Below, in pieces: positions 1-12,030 of a stretch of DNA of 64,000 nucleotides. How positions within the stretch are numbered: position 1 is the first letter of the stretch; every line of letters begins with the position of its first letter. The notes below the pieces were generated by a model. That model searched no databases. It was given only the letters and a program-made list of their open reading frames with translations, and had not been told where the DNA came from. The position numbers and the translations under genes are program-made. Source of the stretch: Typha latifolia (taxonomy: Eukaryota > Streptophyta > Magnoliopsida > Poales > Typhaceae); contig CM034103.1 of assembly GCA_019914945.1 (NCBI GenBank), forward strand, positions 14,288,785 through 14,352,784, read 5' to 3'.

Positions 1-820
1 AGTCGTAGCTCAACTCGGTTGATAGCTCAACGATTGGCTTGGAACAGTCATTTTATTCCATCCATATCTAGCCTATGGTCTTATAAATGATTTAAAAAAA
101 AAAAAATCTATGTACCTCAAAAAAATAAAAAAAAACCAAAGAAGCCCATTCCCATGTGATCACATGGTGTGAGCCTGTGACCCATAATTTGCTCTGTTAT
201 TCAGATTCATGGACGATAATATAATATATATTAGTGTTAATTTTCATTTCGACCCTTAATTTTTAAAAATTTCCAATTGCTTGGCCCCCTAAATTTGTCT
301 CCGCTCCAGAACACAACATCTTTTGAATTTTGTCGGTTTTCTTATCGGGACATCACTGTGTATAAAGTTATTATTTGTCACTTAACTTCTGTTTGGGAGC
401 TAGCTAATCATATATAACGTGTGATGAGCGCCCGGCCATCTCACCGAAAGTTGCACCTGCGAAAGGGGAAATGGAAAGCAACGGCAAATTCACTCCCCGA
501 AGGAACCGCGTGACAAGATCCGGCCGCCGTGGGGCCGGTCGCTCCTCCTATCAAACAGCAAACATCCATGACGCATACGTGGAAGCACCATGGACTAACA
601 CGTCGCAACGTTGTTAATGTTCTTGCCGCCGATTGCTGTTTGGACGGCTCAGTTGTAACGAGGTATTCCCCCACGTACTGCAGACTTTGCGCGTAAGGTA
701 CAAACGCGGCACTCTCCCATTGGCTGGGGAAGGTCCCTTAACGTTGAGCTGGAATAGTCGGTGGAATAATTAGTTTTATAAGACTGGATAGTACCAAGAA
801 GTAAGAACCACGACGCGTCT
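1..820. other. Intergenic, no gene seen
   Basis: AT-rich at first, then GC-richer from about 420. Short open frames on the minus strand at 441-900 show no recognisable domain, and they overlap what is probably the promoter of the HIPP gene. Nothing else is supported. Confidence 0.6.
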
Positions 821-830
821 CTCTTCTCTC

Positions 831-838
831 TATATATA
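831..838 (+). promoter_or_regulatory. TATA box of the HIPP gene
   Basis: An alternating TATATATA stretch follows a CT-rich tract and lies about 120 bp upstream of the first coding exon at 959. The position fits a core promoter with a 5' UTR of roughly 90 bases. This is inferred from motif and spacing only. Confidence 0.45.
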
Positions 839-958
839 TTTATGCCGGTCGAGCTTCCAGTACTCATCGAATCCAAGAGTTGGATCCATTTGCCCTGCAT
901 TAACTGTCGTTGGAGTAAAAGGAGAAAGAGCTGCGAGTTCTACACAGATAACACTACG

Positions 959-1146
959 ATGACGGTGAGTTTCTTTAGCTCTCAAAAAAGTGTTTAGTTT
1001 TGCATGGATTCGTCTATAAGATTTGGGTTTCGGTTCTTTTGTACGTGTAGATCGTCGAGATGTGCGTTCACATGGACTGCGCCGGCTGCGAGAGCAAGAT
1101 AAGGAAGGCGATTCAGAAGCTTGAAGGTATTTTTAACTCAAAAAGG

Positions 1147-1181
<35 letters not shown>

Positions 1182-1596
1182 CTTAATAGAGTTAATCAAT
1201 TTAATAAAATTTATAAATTTGTCAAACTAAACAGGGGTGGATGAAGTTGAGATAGATATGGGAAGGCAGAAGGTTACGGTCACCGGGCGGGTAGACCAGA
1301 AGAAGGTTCTCAAGGCAGCGAGGAAGACGGGGAGGAGGGCGGTGCTCTGGCCTTATACGTACAACGGGGAGCACCAAACCCAGCAGTACTACTACCAACA
1401 ACAACACCACCCGGCTTTGGTTCAGAGCCACGTCAGCTACGGCGGCTATCCGGCGGCGTCGTCATCCTACAACTACTACAAGCACGGCTACGATGACTCT
1501 CGCATGCATGCCTACCCAAACCACTCGGCTGTAGTTGGTCAGAGGGCTGGGGATATCTTTAGTGACGAGAACGCTAACGGCTGTTCTATTATGTGA
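959..1596 (+). CDS. Heavy-metal-associated isoprenylated plant protein (HIPP)
   Basis: Three coding exons: 959-964, 1051-1126 and 1235-1596, joined by GT-AG introns, give 147 residues. The first exon encodes only Met-Thr, so an ORF finder misses the start. The N-terminal half is an HMA domain with the metal-binding MDCAGC motif (residues 10-15, Cys12 and Cys15). A basic segment follows, then a Tyr/Gln/His-rich tail. The last four residues, CSIM, form a CaaX box, so farnesylation and membrane anchoring are expected. HIPPs bind heavy metals or act as metallochaperones in detoxification and stress responses; the metal cannot be read from the sequence. The second intron contains an (AT)n run. The start is chosen because MTIVEM before the HMA core is typical of the family and the phases fit. 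Confidence 0.92.
1148..1179. repeat. (TA)n microsatellite in HIPP intron 2
   Basis: About 16 TA units lie just inside the second intron, downstream of the donor at 1127. Likely length-polymorphic. Confidence 0.9.
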
Positions 1597-3208
1597 AGAT
1601 TATCTCATGTGATATTATTGAACTCAGTTGAGTTTGTATAGAACTGGATGATCCACAGCTTTGGTTTTTTAAGGAATGGTTACTAGTTTTCAGCTCGACT
1701 TCTCTGCTGGAATAAAGCTCTCGGCTCTAAGTTAAATGAGCCATTTTTTAACAATATCTTTTAAGATTAAAATTATTTTTTGATCAAGTTTGAACATGTT
1801 TAGCTTGATAAGATTTGGTATTGCATATTTAGTGAAAAAAAACTACTATTATAGATTAGCGGTTGTGTTTTACCTATCAAATATATTTAGGTTTGACAGT
1901 GTCTTAAGATTCAACAAAATTATTGTTATTGAGCGACTCGTTAATCCTTGATCTCGATTAATTGAGCCAAGCTTCGTCACTAACCCAAAGCTAGAAACAA
2001 ATCGGCACGATTACACCCTTAAATCCTAATAAAAATACACAAATAAAGTAGAAGCAAAAACAGTAAGTGAAAGTAATCAGAAAACAAAAACAAACAATAG
2101 TTTCTCAATTAATTTTTTAAAACACTATGTTTCAAATTTAATGCACCAAACAAACAATAGTTTTTAGATTAATACAACATTTAGAAAAGCTTTCAACTAA
2201 ACAACCCCTATAAGTCAAATAGGTTCTGCTTACTTATGCACATCAACATACTCACATTATGTCTGGAGATTCAACCAATTTAGAATACTTTCATTTTGTG
2301 CAGTGTGTATTGAGGATTTTCTTTTTCTTCTAATTTTTACACGTGGAGCGAGCTAATTTCTCCCAGTTATAGGTTTTATGCGTATGCATCATAATTAGAA
2401 CCTTACATAATCAGTCAACTAGTTAAGTTCTGTGTCACATGAATGCTCAGATTTAACCCAAAGAATCCTTGTCACACTTTCTGATCAGTCAGATTGGTCT
2501 TTGAGTGTAAAGGATTCTGATGGAGAGTTGGACTTCTATTTTGTGAAATTCATTGAGTCCTTTCATTCACAAATGGATTCAAAGATTACTGGAGATCAGA
2601 GGAGAAGTTGTTTGCCATGATACGTACGTACAATCAATTGTTATTCTGTATTCTCCTTACTCCCAAGTCTCAATAACATCTTCTTTAATACAATCACTTC
2701 TCCATATTGGTGTACTATTTTATCTCTGTTGGACATTTTAAACCATCTTAGTTGACAAATTGACACTCCATAACTTGTCCCATAAGCTGCTATATATATC
2801 CTTGATATATCTGAAGATGGAAGAAGCATAATTTTGACAAAAAAAAACAGTATCGATCTGATAAATGATTCTATAATTATAGGTTTTTAAAGAAACTGGA
2901 AGATAAATGTGTTTAGTTTGCCAATGTTTTCCTTTCCTGTATCCTAATTAGTTACTGCAGATTGGTTCGTCTACACACACAACTAACTATTACTGGGCAG
3001 TTTTATCACTTCTTATCTCAGAAAAGGAAGAAAATTAGTAGTTCCATTTTCGCCCCCTTTTTGTAGCTTCTGCATCAGCAATTGATTATGAACTTGGTCA
3101 TTTTCTATAAAACTGTTCTATTGTAGTTGCATTATAGCCCTATGGCCCTCATTTTCTTTTACTTTTCCAACTAGATCCTAGTTCAACTCGACAACTTGAT
3201 TTATGCAG
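1597..3208. other. HIPP 3' flank and AT-rich intergenic DNA
   Basis: No complete gene. The segment 2432-2617 has an open frame (RILVTLSDQSDWSLSVKDSD and onward) with protein-like composition and could be a stray exon, but I cannot assign it. I found no upstream UBC13 exons before 3209. Confidence 0.5.
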
Positions 3209-3914
3209 CTTGGAAGAATATGCTTTGATATTTTGAAGGACAAATGGAATCCTGCGCTCCCGATTTGAACTGTTCTTTTGAGGTGATTGTGATTATTTCC
3301 TTTGTGCCCTCAAGCTGGTACTGCAATAAATAAGTTTCATCTAGAGAAGTATACTTTTATACTGTTCACCACTTATTTCTCTTTATCATTGTCCAATCCA
3401 GAATTCATATCAATAAATGACAGTACTGATGTTCCATAATTCATGCATCAGTTTTCCACTGTTTCTTAACCTGTTTTAATCTTGTTCTCATGTCTGTATT
3501 CACGATACGTACTACAGAGGAGTCAACAATATTGAATTGTTCACGAATACTTCAGTTTCATTTATTTCTGGCTGTTAAATTTTTTTTTTCATTTGCCTAT
3601 TCCTTTTGTATATTAACTGATGCAACATATTATTACTTGATAATTTCCAGTATTCAGGCACTTCTCAGTGCACAAAACCCAGACGATCCACTGGAAGACA
3701 AACGAAGCAGAGGCTGTAGAAACAGGTAAAGCAATAACTTACACTCCCAGTTCTGCCATGAGTCACACCATTTCAGTCCATAATATCTGTAATATTAGCA
3801 TAATTTGTGTGTATCATATATTAACTGATCTTTACGTCCTCGTTTATCTTCGTGGAACTTTTCTGGGATGATGCAGCAAGGGAATGGACACGTCTATATA
3901 CGAGTGGGGAGTGA
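3209..3914 (+). pseudogene. UBC13/UBC35-36-type ubiquitin-conjugating enzyme, 5'-truncated pseudogene with introns
   Basis: Three exon-like blocks match the C-terminal third of the UBC13-class E2 family. 3209-3282 reads LGRICFDILKDKWNPALPI, then TGA at 3266-3268 where the family has Arg, then TVLL. 3651-3725 reads IQALLSAQNPDDP, has an apparent deletion of about 23 bp that removes the SENIAKH segment and shifts the frame, and resumes as WKTNEAEAVET. 3877-3914 reads AREWTRLYTSGE and stop. The GT and AG splice sites between blocks survive at the phases that join these segments. It is therefore a copied genomic segment and not a retrocopy. The active-site region and N-terminus are absent upstream. 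A functional parent presumably exists elsewhere in the genome. Confidence 0.85.
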
Positions 3915-5200
3915 TGACAACCCAGTGACAAAAAATTTCTCATGTAATAATGTTGTAATTTGGAAGGTTATTCACGGAGTCGCGTTGTTGAATGTTATAA
4001 ACTGTCTAAAATCTTCTATTTAATCTTTTTAGGCTGTCCCCATTGTACTTAATGATGTTCATAACTCAAGTCTTCAGCAGTAAGGAAAGTAGTTGGATGT
4101 AGTTTGTTTCTCCAGTTTCTTTCTAAGTGTACTATAACCACTGTCTACTTATAATCTCATACCAAATCATACTACTTTCATTTGTGTCAATTTCGAAGCC
4201 CATGATGCATGAGGATTGTCTTCTCCCATCAGTGGGTGAGCTGTGGGGCCTTGTCATTGTCATTAATAGCTTAGTTGGGGAAGTAGGTTGTTTAGGAAAA
4301 AGAGAGATCAGTGGGGCTCTTCAAATCCAGTGTGATCACATGCAATGTTTGTCTCTTCTCATCTACATGAATCGTTGCTGGCACCCCCATACCTCTTCCA
4401 GTCAAAAGTTGGTGGTGGATACTGTGAGAATCCAACACTCACAATCTGTATCTTTGATTTTAATCTTTGATGAGCATGGCATAGCACATGGTTCTTGAGA
4501 TGGATTGGTAGGTTTAATTGCTCCAGCCTATCACCACTGCCTTGTCGGTGGCCCTATACAAAGCTTCCTCTCCCCTGAAGCAATTCTAGTTTAAGGCGAT
4601 AGTGATACTGCCTTTGTCCTTAAGTTGACTTAATTGTAAATCATTTTAATTGTTAGTGTCATCCGAGTAGTTGGACTTTTGGTTTATCATAGTCTCTCAT
4701 AAACCAAACAAATATAAGAATTACCCATTTATAATAGAAACGTTGTTATTTCTATCCTTTTTCATGGATCTTTTAGCTTACTTTTTGTTATTTCTTGTGA
4801 GAAGCATTAGATGCAGTCCGAAAGATTTGGATGCAAAGAGAAGGCTGACGAGTAAGAAACTCCTGCGACCGTGAAAGTAGAAGATCACGTTAATAAGGAA
4901 GACATGACAAAATAGGTTAGCTTTCCGAGACAAAAAGAAGCAGAGATTTTAGAGCGCGAGGACCGTTGGAGATCTATTTATTTGTCGTCCCCGATTCCAA
5001 AGCAACGACGCTTTAATTCAAATGCACGCTTCAAAACTCTCCCTGTTCCACTACGAACAGCAAACATAGTTATTATATAGTAACATCTCAGCCGCTGATC
5101 CTGAATGCTTTGCTGCTCAGTAGACAAAAATAGCAAATACCAACCAAAACCACACATGTGCCCCCCCAAAAGAACACACTCTACTCTCTCTTTTATGAGT
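3915..5200. other. Intergenic, no gene seen
   Basis: Open frames here, such as 4127-4498, lack coding character and known motifs. The last few hundred bases are the likely promoter of the ICR gene. Confidence 0.55.
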
Positions 5201-5206
5201 CCACCC

Positions 5207-5214
5207 TCTATAAG
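5207..5214 (+). promoter_or_regulatory. TATA box of the ICR gene
   Basis: A TCTATAAG element precedes a pyrimidine-rich leader. A likely 5' UTR exon runs to 5371 and is spliced (donor GTAAGT at 5372, acceptor ending 5831) to the exon that carries the start codon at 5878. Confidence 0.45.
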
Positions 5215-5877
5215 TACCTTTGGCTTTCTCTTCTCTTATCCTTTGTCGTCCTCTTTCGCCTCTCTTCTCTTTTCTCTTCTCTTGAGAATTTGTCAGGTCC
5301 ATTTTCTCTTGGGGGGAAAATTTATACCAAGTTGGAGGTTTATTTGATGGTCTGAGGAGATTCATCTTCAGGTAAGTTTTGTTTGTTTCCTTGTTCATCT
5401 TATCTCTTTTACTTTTACTTTTTTTTTCTCTTCCAAGTGTGATATCTATCTAAGCTTTGCTAGCAAAAATAAGTTGATCAATGAATTCAGTTGAACCCTT
5501 ATGTTGTGATCCTTTGGCAATGCGCAAAGGTTACAAAAGCTACGAGACAATGTTCCTAGATCTCGAATGCCCCTTTTGAATTTGAATGATATACGTACTG
5601 TACTAACTGAGCAGAAGTAAAGAGGAGCCGGTGACATGAATGCTATGCTATGAGAGGCAGGCTCCCGCACACCATGTGGGAGTCGTCTTATCTTATCCAA
5701 TTCAGCTTTAAAAATATGACATAAAGAGTGTATACTTGGTGGAGTTTTCAATAAAGAAAAGTGTAGGAGGTTTATATATAAAACTGCCATCCCTAACATC
5801 TCATTCGTTCTTTCTTTTTTTAACGTTTCAGGAGGCCGACAAATTCTTGGAGCTTTGAGCTACATCTCGTAACCCAA

Positions 5878-6995
5878 ATGCCGAGGTCAAGGTAATTAAA
5901 CACTATTAATAATACCACTGCATTAATTCGTATAATTCCTATTATTTTACGGCAGTTAATAATTAATCTCTAATTTACTCATAGCAGAGGCTCCTCCGAG
6001 TTGCCGCAGCAGCGGCAGTCCCCGCGGGCGCCGCTCCACCTCCGGCCCACCGTCTGTTCCGAATCCAATAGCTCGCACCACCGCAACGCCAGCTCCCCTC
6101 GCAGCCCTCTTCCCGAGGTGCACACCCAAAACTCCTATCCATCACCGTCCATTATAATCCGACGGTCGAAATTTGAAATTTTTTTGTTCAGAAGAAGCGC
6201 GGGACGACGAGGGTGGCGAGCTTGGAGGCGAAGCTGAACAAAGCGCAGGAAGAGATGAAGAAATTGAGAGAGGATTTGGCCTCCGTGGAGGCCGCGAAGT
6301 TGGAGACGCAGGTAAAGCTCGAGGAGGCTAAGAAGCAAATTAGTGTATGTAGTCAAGAAGTGGTTGAAGAAGAAGCAACGAGGAAAGAGGAGGAAGAGGA
6401 GAGCAGCACTACTTCTCCCGCCACCGACGTGTTCGAAGTAGTAGTGCCCGTCGAATCTGAGAAGAATGAGAGAGATGACGAGCAAGTGGCGGAGAAAGGA
6501 TCAGAGGAGACCGAGAAAGTGATCGATGACAGGGAGGTATTAGAGCTGAAGGCGAAGCTGTTGGAGAAGGAGAGGGAGGTGGGGGTTCTCGAAGCGGAGA
6601 ACGCGCGGCTCAGAGAGAAGGTCGAGGCGGCGGAGGAGGAGATGGAGAAGAAGGCGGGGCGGCTGAGGGAGGAACTGGAGGAGGCGGAGAGGGCGAGGAG
6701 GGAGATGGAGGCGGAGATTGGGAGGATGAGGGTGCAGTCGGAGCAGTGGAGGAAGGCGGCGGAGGAGGCGGCGGCGGTGCTGGAAGAGGGAAATGGGGAG
6801 GGATTTGTAGGGAGGAGGGTGGCGGGGAGGTGCGGGTCGATGGACAAACACTTGGTGGGCGGGAATGGGGGCGTAGTAGGGTGGGGTTCGCCGATGGTGG
6901 GAGAGGAAGAATTGGGATTTGGGGGAGGGAAGAGGAGGGGAGGAGGGATGAAGATGTTTGGGGAGTTGTGGAAGAAGAAGGGTCAGCAGAAGTAG
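5878..6995 (+). CDS. Interactor of constitutive active ROPs (ICR/RIP family)
   Basis: Coding exons 5878-5891, 5988-6117 and 6192-6995 give 315 residues, with a probable 5' UTR intron at 5372-5831. The first residues, MPRSRGSSELPQ with RQSPRAPLHLR soon after, are the family's N-terminal signature. From about residue 49 (KKRGTTRVASLEAKL) the protein is a long Glu/Lys/Ala-rich coiled coil. It contains QWRKAAEEA at about residue 233, the motif known to mediate binding to GTP-loaded ROP GTPases. SMDKH follows near residue 264, and the C-terminus ends with KMFGELWKKKGQQK, conserved in the family. ICRs are plant ROP effectors that link ROP signalling to membrane trafficking, polarity and microtubules. 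Length is close to ICR1-type members. The frame in exon 3 is very purine-rich, which creates long spurious frames on the other strand. Confidence 0.93.
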
Positions 6996-7008
6996 TAGGA
7001 CTTATCAC

Positions 7009-8250
7009 TTGCTTAGATTATTATTATTATTATTGTTAATTAGCCTTTTTTTTTTAATTTTATTTTGGTGATATGGGATGATAAGTCTTTCTTCTTCCTC
7101 CTTTCTTTTGTTATGTTATGCTTCTTGTTGTATTTGTTATCTTGTTGTTATGGAACAACCAAGATGGTTTGGTTTTGTCTCCTTGTTTTATGAATTATGA
7201 TACTACTGACAAGCGATAACCTCACATTAGCCATTTTGGGTTGTGGGATAATACTCTTCTTCCATTTTCTTTTTGTAGCCCATGGGCTGCAAATGCAATG
7301 AGAACCCCAAAAAAAAACTAAAATGCTATGTTTCCTCAGCCCAAGCATTAATTAGCTCGCCTAGGGTTTGGCCACAGATATCTTTCTCCTCCCTTTTTGA
7401 GATCCTCTCCTCCCACTCATTCTCCCTCTATATCCTTTCTCCTTCGTCCTTCTCTCTCAACAGTCTCATTTGCTTGTTTGCCATCGGTTCCTCCTCGATG
7501 TTGTCTGCTTGTCGCTGTCTATATAAAACTGTGCTGTATATTGCTCACTTCCCCTGCTTCGAAATTTATGGCAATCGAGATGAAGCTACAGTTAGCCGGC
7601 CAGTTGTTATTATAGTTTCTGCATTTGATATTTATTTCTCTTATTTACCGATAGTGTGAACTATTCCAACATATCTAGCATTTGGCTAGTAATTCTATTT
7701 AAATATACAACATTGAAAATTAGTATATTTATTATAAGCTCCTTTTTATTTGAGAAATATTTTTTGTTATTATGAAATGTGCTTTTTTTATTTTAAAATT
7801 AAATTAAATATCATAATAATTTTATTGTAGAATATAAATTTTATTCATCAAAATTACATATTATATAAAATGTTAACTCAATTACTAATTTATTTTTTTA
7901 ATATTTATCTCATCGACTTACTTTATATTAAATTTAAAAAACAATATAATTTTCTATTTTTTTCACTTTACATTAAAAATAAATATTATATTCTTATTTT
8001 AGAATACAATAATAAATATCAATACCTACGGTAGAATTTACGTTATTTAGATTATTTATATTATTGAGCCTTATATTTTCAGATGAAATTTAATAATAAA
8101 TTTTAGTCTCGGAATTCTGGAACATTCGCAGGAGTTTGCACCACTCGGCTCTCGCCGCTTCGGTTGTCTAAAGAATCTTCCCTCATTCCAGATAAAAACC
8201 CTAGGGACCAAATCCCATTAAACGATTCTATCCTTCTCTTTTCGTCTTAC
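7009..8250. other. ICR 3' flank and AT-rich intergenic DNA
   Basis: A short (ATT)n run at 7018-7034 lies in the ICR 3' UTR. 7680-8100 is extremely AT-rich. 8130-8300 is the leader of the next gene. No other gene is visible; the open frames at 7282-7659 look non-coding. Confidence 0.55.
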
Positions 8251-8306
8251 CATTTCGCATCGAAAGGTTGCGAGTGATCGATCCTGGGAACAAGAAGAAG
8301 GAGGCA

Positions 8307-10702
8307 ATGGCGGAGCGTCAGCAACTGAGGCTGGACATCGAGGAGCTGAAGCATCTCGAAAGCATTGCTAAGAGGCCCCGTGTCGTCTCCTTCCTCTCCT
8401 CTGAGATCCGTAATCTCGACGCCGAGGTTCCTCTTTCTCTAGATACATCTATACTCGATATCATCATTGTGATATTCCATTTCTCTCTGTCGGAACTCTC
8501 GTCGAACAGTTGCAAGTCAAACTCATTATGGACCAATTCTTTAACTATCGCATTAATGTAATATTTGACGATTTTATGTTTATTGATAGTTACCGAGGGT
8601 AACTGCTGCAGCACAAGCAGCGCAGGCTACAAATTCTACTGAGAAGGCAGCTGCGACAGCGACTGCTTTGAATTATGTCACACTAGGATCTTTTAGCTGG
8701 GATCAAGACAACGATAAGATCAGGGTATGCGCTGTGTTCTCTTGTTAATGCTACACTATAATTCCAAAGATTTTATTTAGTAAGATTAATGGTTTATGTT
8801 TTGATCTGTAAATGCTAACTTCGTGATTGTTAGGTGCTTTTAGTTAATTAGGCAATGCAAATAAAATTGTGAAGTTTGTTCACGGCATGCTAATGGTAAA
8901 AGATATAATTTTAGTCGTGCAATATACTGCTAAAAATATAAGATAATGTTTGTATTCATAATTTAATTCATAGTAGATTATCTCATTCTACGTTCACTTT
9001 TATGCTTCAGATCTATATTTTCCTTGAAGGTGTAGAGCAAGAGAAGGTGGAGACTACTTTTAAGCCCATGTCAGTGGATGTAAAGTTTAAAAATGTCAAA
9101 GGGAAGAATTACCGCTCTGCCATACCAAAACTAAACAAAGAAATAGTTCCTGAGAAGTGCAAGTTACTAGTTAAGCCTACAAGGGTTGTTATAACATTAT
9201 TCAAAGCTTCAAAGGGTAATTGGTTGGATCTACACTTCAAGGAAGACAAGGTACACCAGTAATGTTGTTACTTTTCTTTTTCATTTTTTTTTCTTTTCAT
9301 TAAAACTAGACAAATCACAATTATCACATGCTCTTCAAAGTTGCTAACTTTTCCATATCAATATTTGTGTTTATGATGCACAGAAAGGATTACGTGTTGC
9401 TATGGCTTATGAGGCATGCACTTGCATTCCTGATATTTTGTTTTGCTGATCTTTTCTTTTTTTTCATTTTTATTTTTGGTTAAGGCTTATGAGGGGAATC
9501 ACTTTGGGCCACTATTAGTAGATAAAATGATTTCTCACTTTTGGGGTGGTTCATGAATCATGAGTGGTGGCATTTATTGATGCTTTCGAGCATAGGTAGT
9601 GATTCTAGTGAACATACAAGTTAATGTGTATCTTATTTTACCTTCACTCATGAAAAGCATGATGAGAAACATGTCTCATAATTACAATGTATAGGGCAAA
9701 TTTGCATTTAATGGCTATATTTGTTAGCTTTACTGTGCTTGTTATTACCATAAAATCAGCATAAATGCTAAATGGACCTCAAAGGACCGATGAAACAAAT
9801 TAGTCAACAAAAAACCACACCTTTGATAAGGACCTTGCATTTCAATAGCATTCTATTCCTCCAACCTTTTCCTCAAAAAGCCCTAAAAATGTTATTGTGT
9901 TCTTCTACCCTGAGTTTATATGAGAAAATGAAAAGAACAAGGGAGATGAATAGTTTGTTCCAGCTTGGCATACTTTGGGTCACTAGAAACAAGATATGCA
10001 CTGTCTAGGATATTAGAACTATTAAAATTGTTCTTTGCCATCTCACACTGTGAGCCACGAAGATCGACAGTAGCATTACAGGTGGTCAGTCCATTGGGCA
10101 TCAATGATTTTCTTTCGTTTAAATAGATTATGTTCCTCTCTTTTTTTTCTAAGTTTCCTCTCTCACATCTCCAATATCTCTGTCCCTTCATTGTTTGCTG
10201 ATGCTTATGCAACTGCCTTTCAACATATCAGTTATAGATTGGAACAATCTGAAGAATTCATCTTTGTAGACCTGTTTGTTTAGGAGAGGAGGGAGGATTA
10301 AATAGATTATTTGACTGGAGCCTTTCTATTTGTCTACAACCACATTAATATATCTTTTTATGAACCACACTATGTGCTCCCTGTTCCATGATTCGATGTT
10401 TACCTTATAATATCAATTACTTGATGAGTCATACTCCCTATTTATCTACAGCTGAAGCCAAGTATGGACAAAGATAAGGACCCAATGGCAGGGATCATGA
10501 ATTTGATGAAGGTATTCTTTCTTACCCTTTTCTCTTGTTCAAGTCTTCCTCATGTCACGATGGATTGACAAGGCTTTTTTTCTTTTATCTTTTGCAGAAC
10601 ATGTACGACGAAGGTGACAATGATATGAAACGGACAATTGCAAAAGCTTGGACTGATGCAAGATCGGGGAAGGCTGCCGGTCCGTTGAAAGGTTACCCTT
10701 AA
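8307..10702 (+). CDS. Calcyclin-binding protein / SIP homologue (CS and SGS domains)
   Basis: Exons 8307-8426, 8590-8724, 9011-9250, 10452-10511 and 10598-10702 give 219 residues, close to the about 228 of animal CacyBP. The N-terminal helical segment (LDIEELKHLESIAKRPRV) resembles the Siah/dimerisation region. A CS (p23-like) domain follows from about residue 68 (ALNYVTLGSFSWDQ) through KASKGNWLDLHFKEDK. The C-terminal SGS domain includes DPMAGIMNLMKNMY, then DMKRTIAKAWTDARSG, and ends KGYP. In animals the protein bridges Siah1 to SCF ubiquitin ligase and binds S100 proteins; in plants the partner is not established, and HSP90 co-chaperone-like roles are possible. The ATG at 8307 is preferred over upstream non-ATG extension because MAERQQLRLDIEEL begins the conserved region. 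Intron 3 is about 1.2 kb. Confidence 0.94.
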
Positions 10703-11519
10703 ATATCTCCAACATACATCAAGCAGGAGAAAATTTCTATCTACAATGTTTTTGCGTAGCATAATTCTCAATGTATATATTTTGGGTGCTCTAGAACAAA
10801 TGTTGTATAGTATAACTGATGTTCCTTCAAAAGATGTAGACAACTTATCAGTTTGTGATGACCTGAGGTTTATTGCGAGGTCAAGGAGCTGTCTCAAATT
10901 GTTCATCTCTGCTACACTGTGACTATTTTGAAGTTGGATTTACATGAGACTTGGAGAACTTGTTATGTTTTAGACCCTTTATTGCATTTCTTTAACCCTA
11001 GCGGTGCTGAAAACCCTTTATCCCTACTGTAGGGAAAGGGAGGGATACTTCTTCACTTAGGTTTTAAGTTTTCTCTGAGCGGTGGAGCTCATTTCCAAAG
11101 AGGAGGAGGGTGTCTTCTTCTCCTTCCCTCTGTTGACATGTCGTTGGAGGTGATATTTTTGCCCATTTGAGCTTAGTCTCGTTTGTCTTTTGTATATTAT
11201 CTTCCGTAGCATCTGTGGTGGTTTTAACGGTCGTAGAACTACCGAATAGGATCTCTAAACTAAAAGCTCGTCTGATGTAATGGGCTCTATCGAGGTCTTA
11301 GTGGTTGGTTTAACAGTCCACTTCCCCTCTTCTATAGAATAGCTGGGAACTTTTGGAACCACAGATGGACTCGCCAATCACTAATTTCCCAGACCCACAA
11401 GCATGGAAGGATGTGGAGATCATAACTAGACAAGGATGGTCGTTTAACATCAAGGCGGAAGAAACATCCACGGCCAATTCCAATCACTATGCTGATCTTT
11501 TCTTCCAATTTGCCGCGGG

Positions 11520-12030
11520 ATAAGAAAAAAAATTTGAATTTGAATTAGAATAAAATAAAGATTTATTTCAGAATTAAAATATATATTCTTATTCTCGTGG
11601 GGTAATTAGTTGCGAAAAAAGAGAGGAGATAAATGTTGGAATACAAAATGTGGGATGATAATATTTTATTGTGAAGTTGGAATAAGAGATCAAAATATTC
11701 AAATTGACTTTGCTAACTTTTTCTCTAGTTGATGTGAATAGATATTTGTATTTTTTTTTAGAAAGATAGAAAATATTTTTAAAATTAAATATAAATTGTA
11801 ATTTTTGTCGACAATTATATTATCTTATTACCGTTACTTTTTACCGTTCTTCATTAAAAGGTAATTGATTTAATTTATCATAATTTACATGATATAAATA
11901 ACATCACAAATAGACATATTATATCAAATTATTTTTTATTATAAACATTCTAATATGTTACCAAGTATATTATAGTCATATTATATTGGTCAAGTTGAAT
12001 CCAAACTATAATATATCACTATAAATAATA
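11520..12030 (+). repeat. Dispersed AT-rich repeat, copy A
   Basis: Diverged but colinear with 50760-51030. Both contain in order a TTTATTT-rich block, GGAATAAGAGAT, GAATAGATAT/AAATAGATAT followed by GTATT, and TTAAATATAAATT. Same orientation in both places. The two flanks lack obvious terminal repeats by eye, so the class (MITE-like or other) is undetermined. Confidence 0.55.

Noticed and set aside
4127..4498. 123-codon frame downstream of the UBC13 relic
   Set aside because: No conserved motif and typical intergenic composition.
6135..7039. Several long frames on both strands over the ICR third exon (Ser/Pro- or Gly-rich)
   Set aside because: These are shadows created by the purine-rich coiled-coil coding strand.
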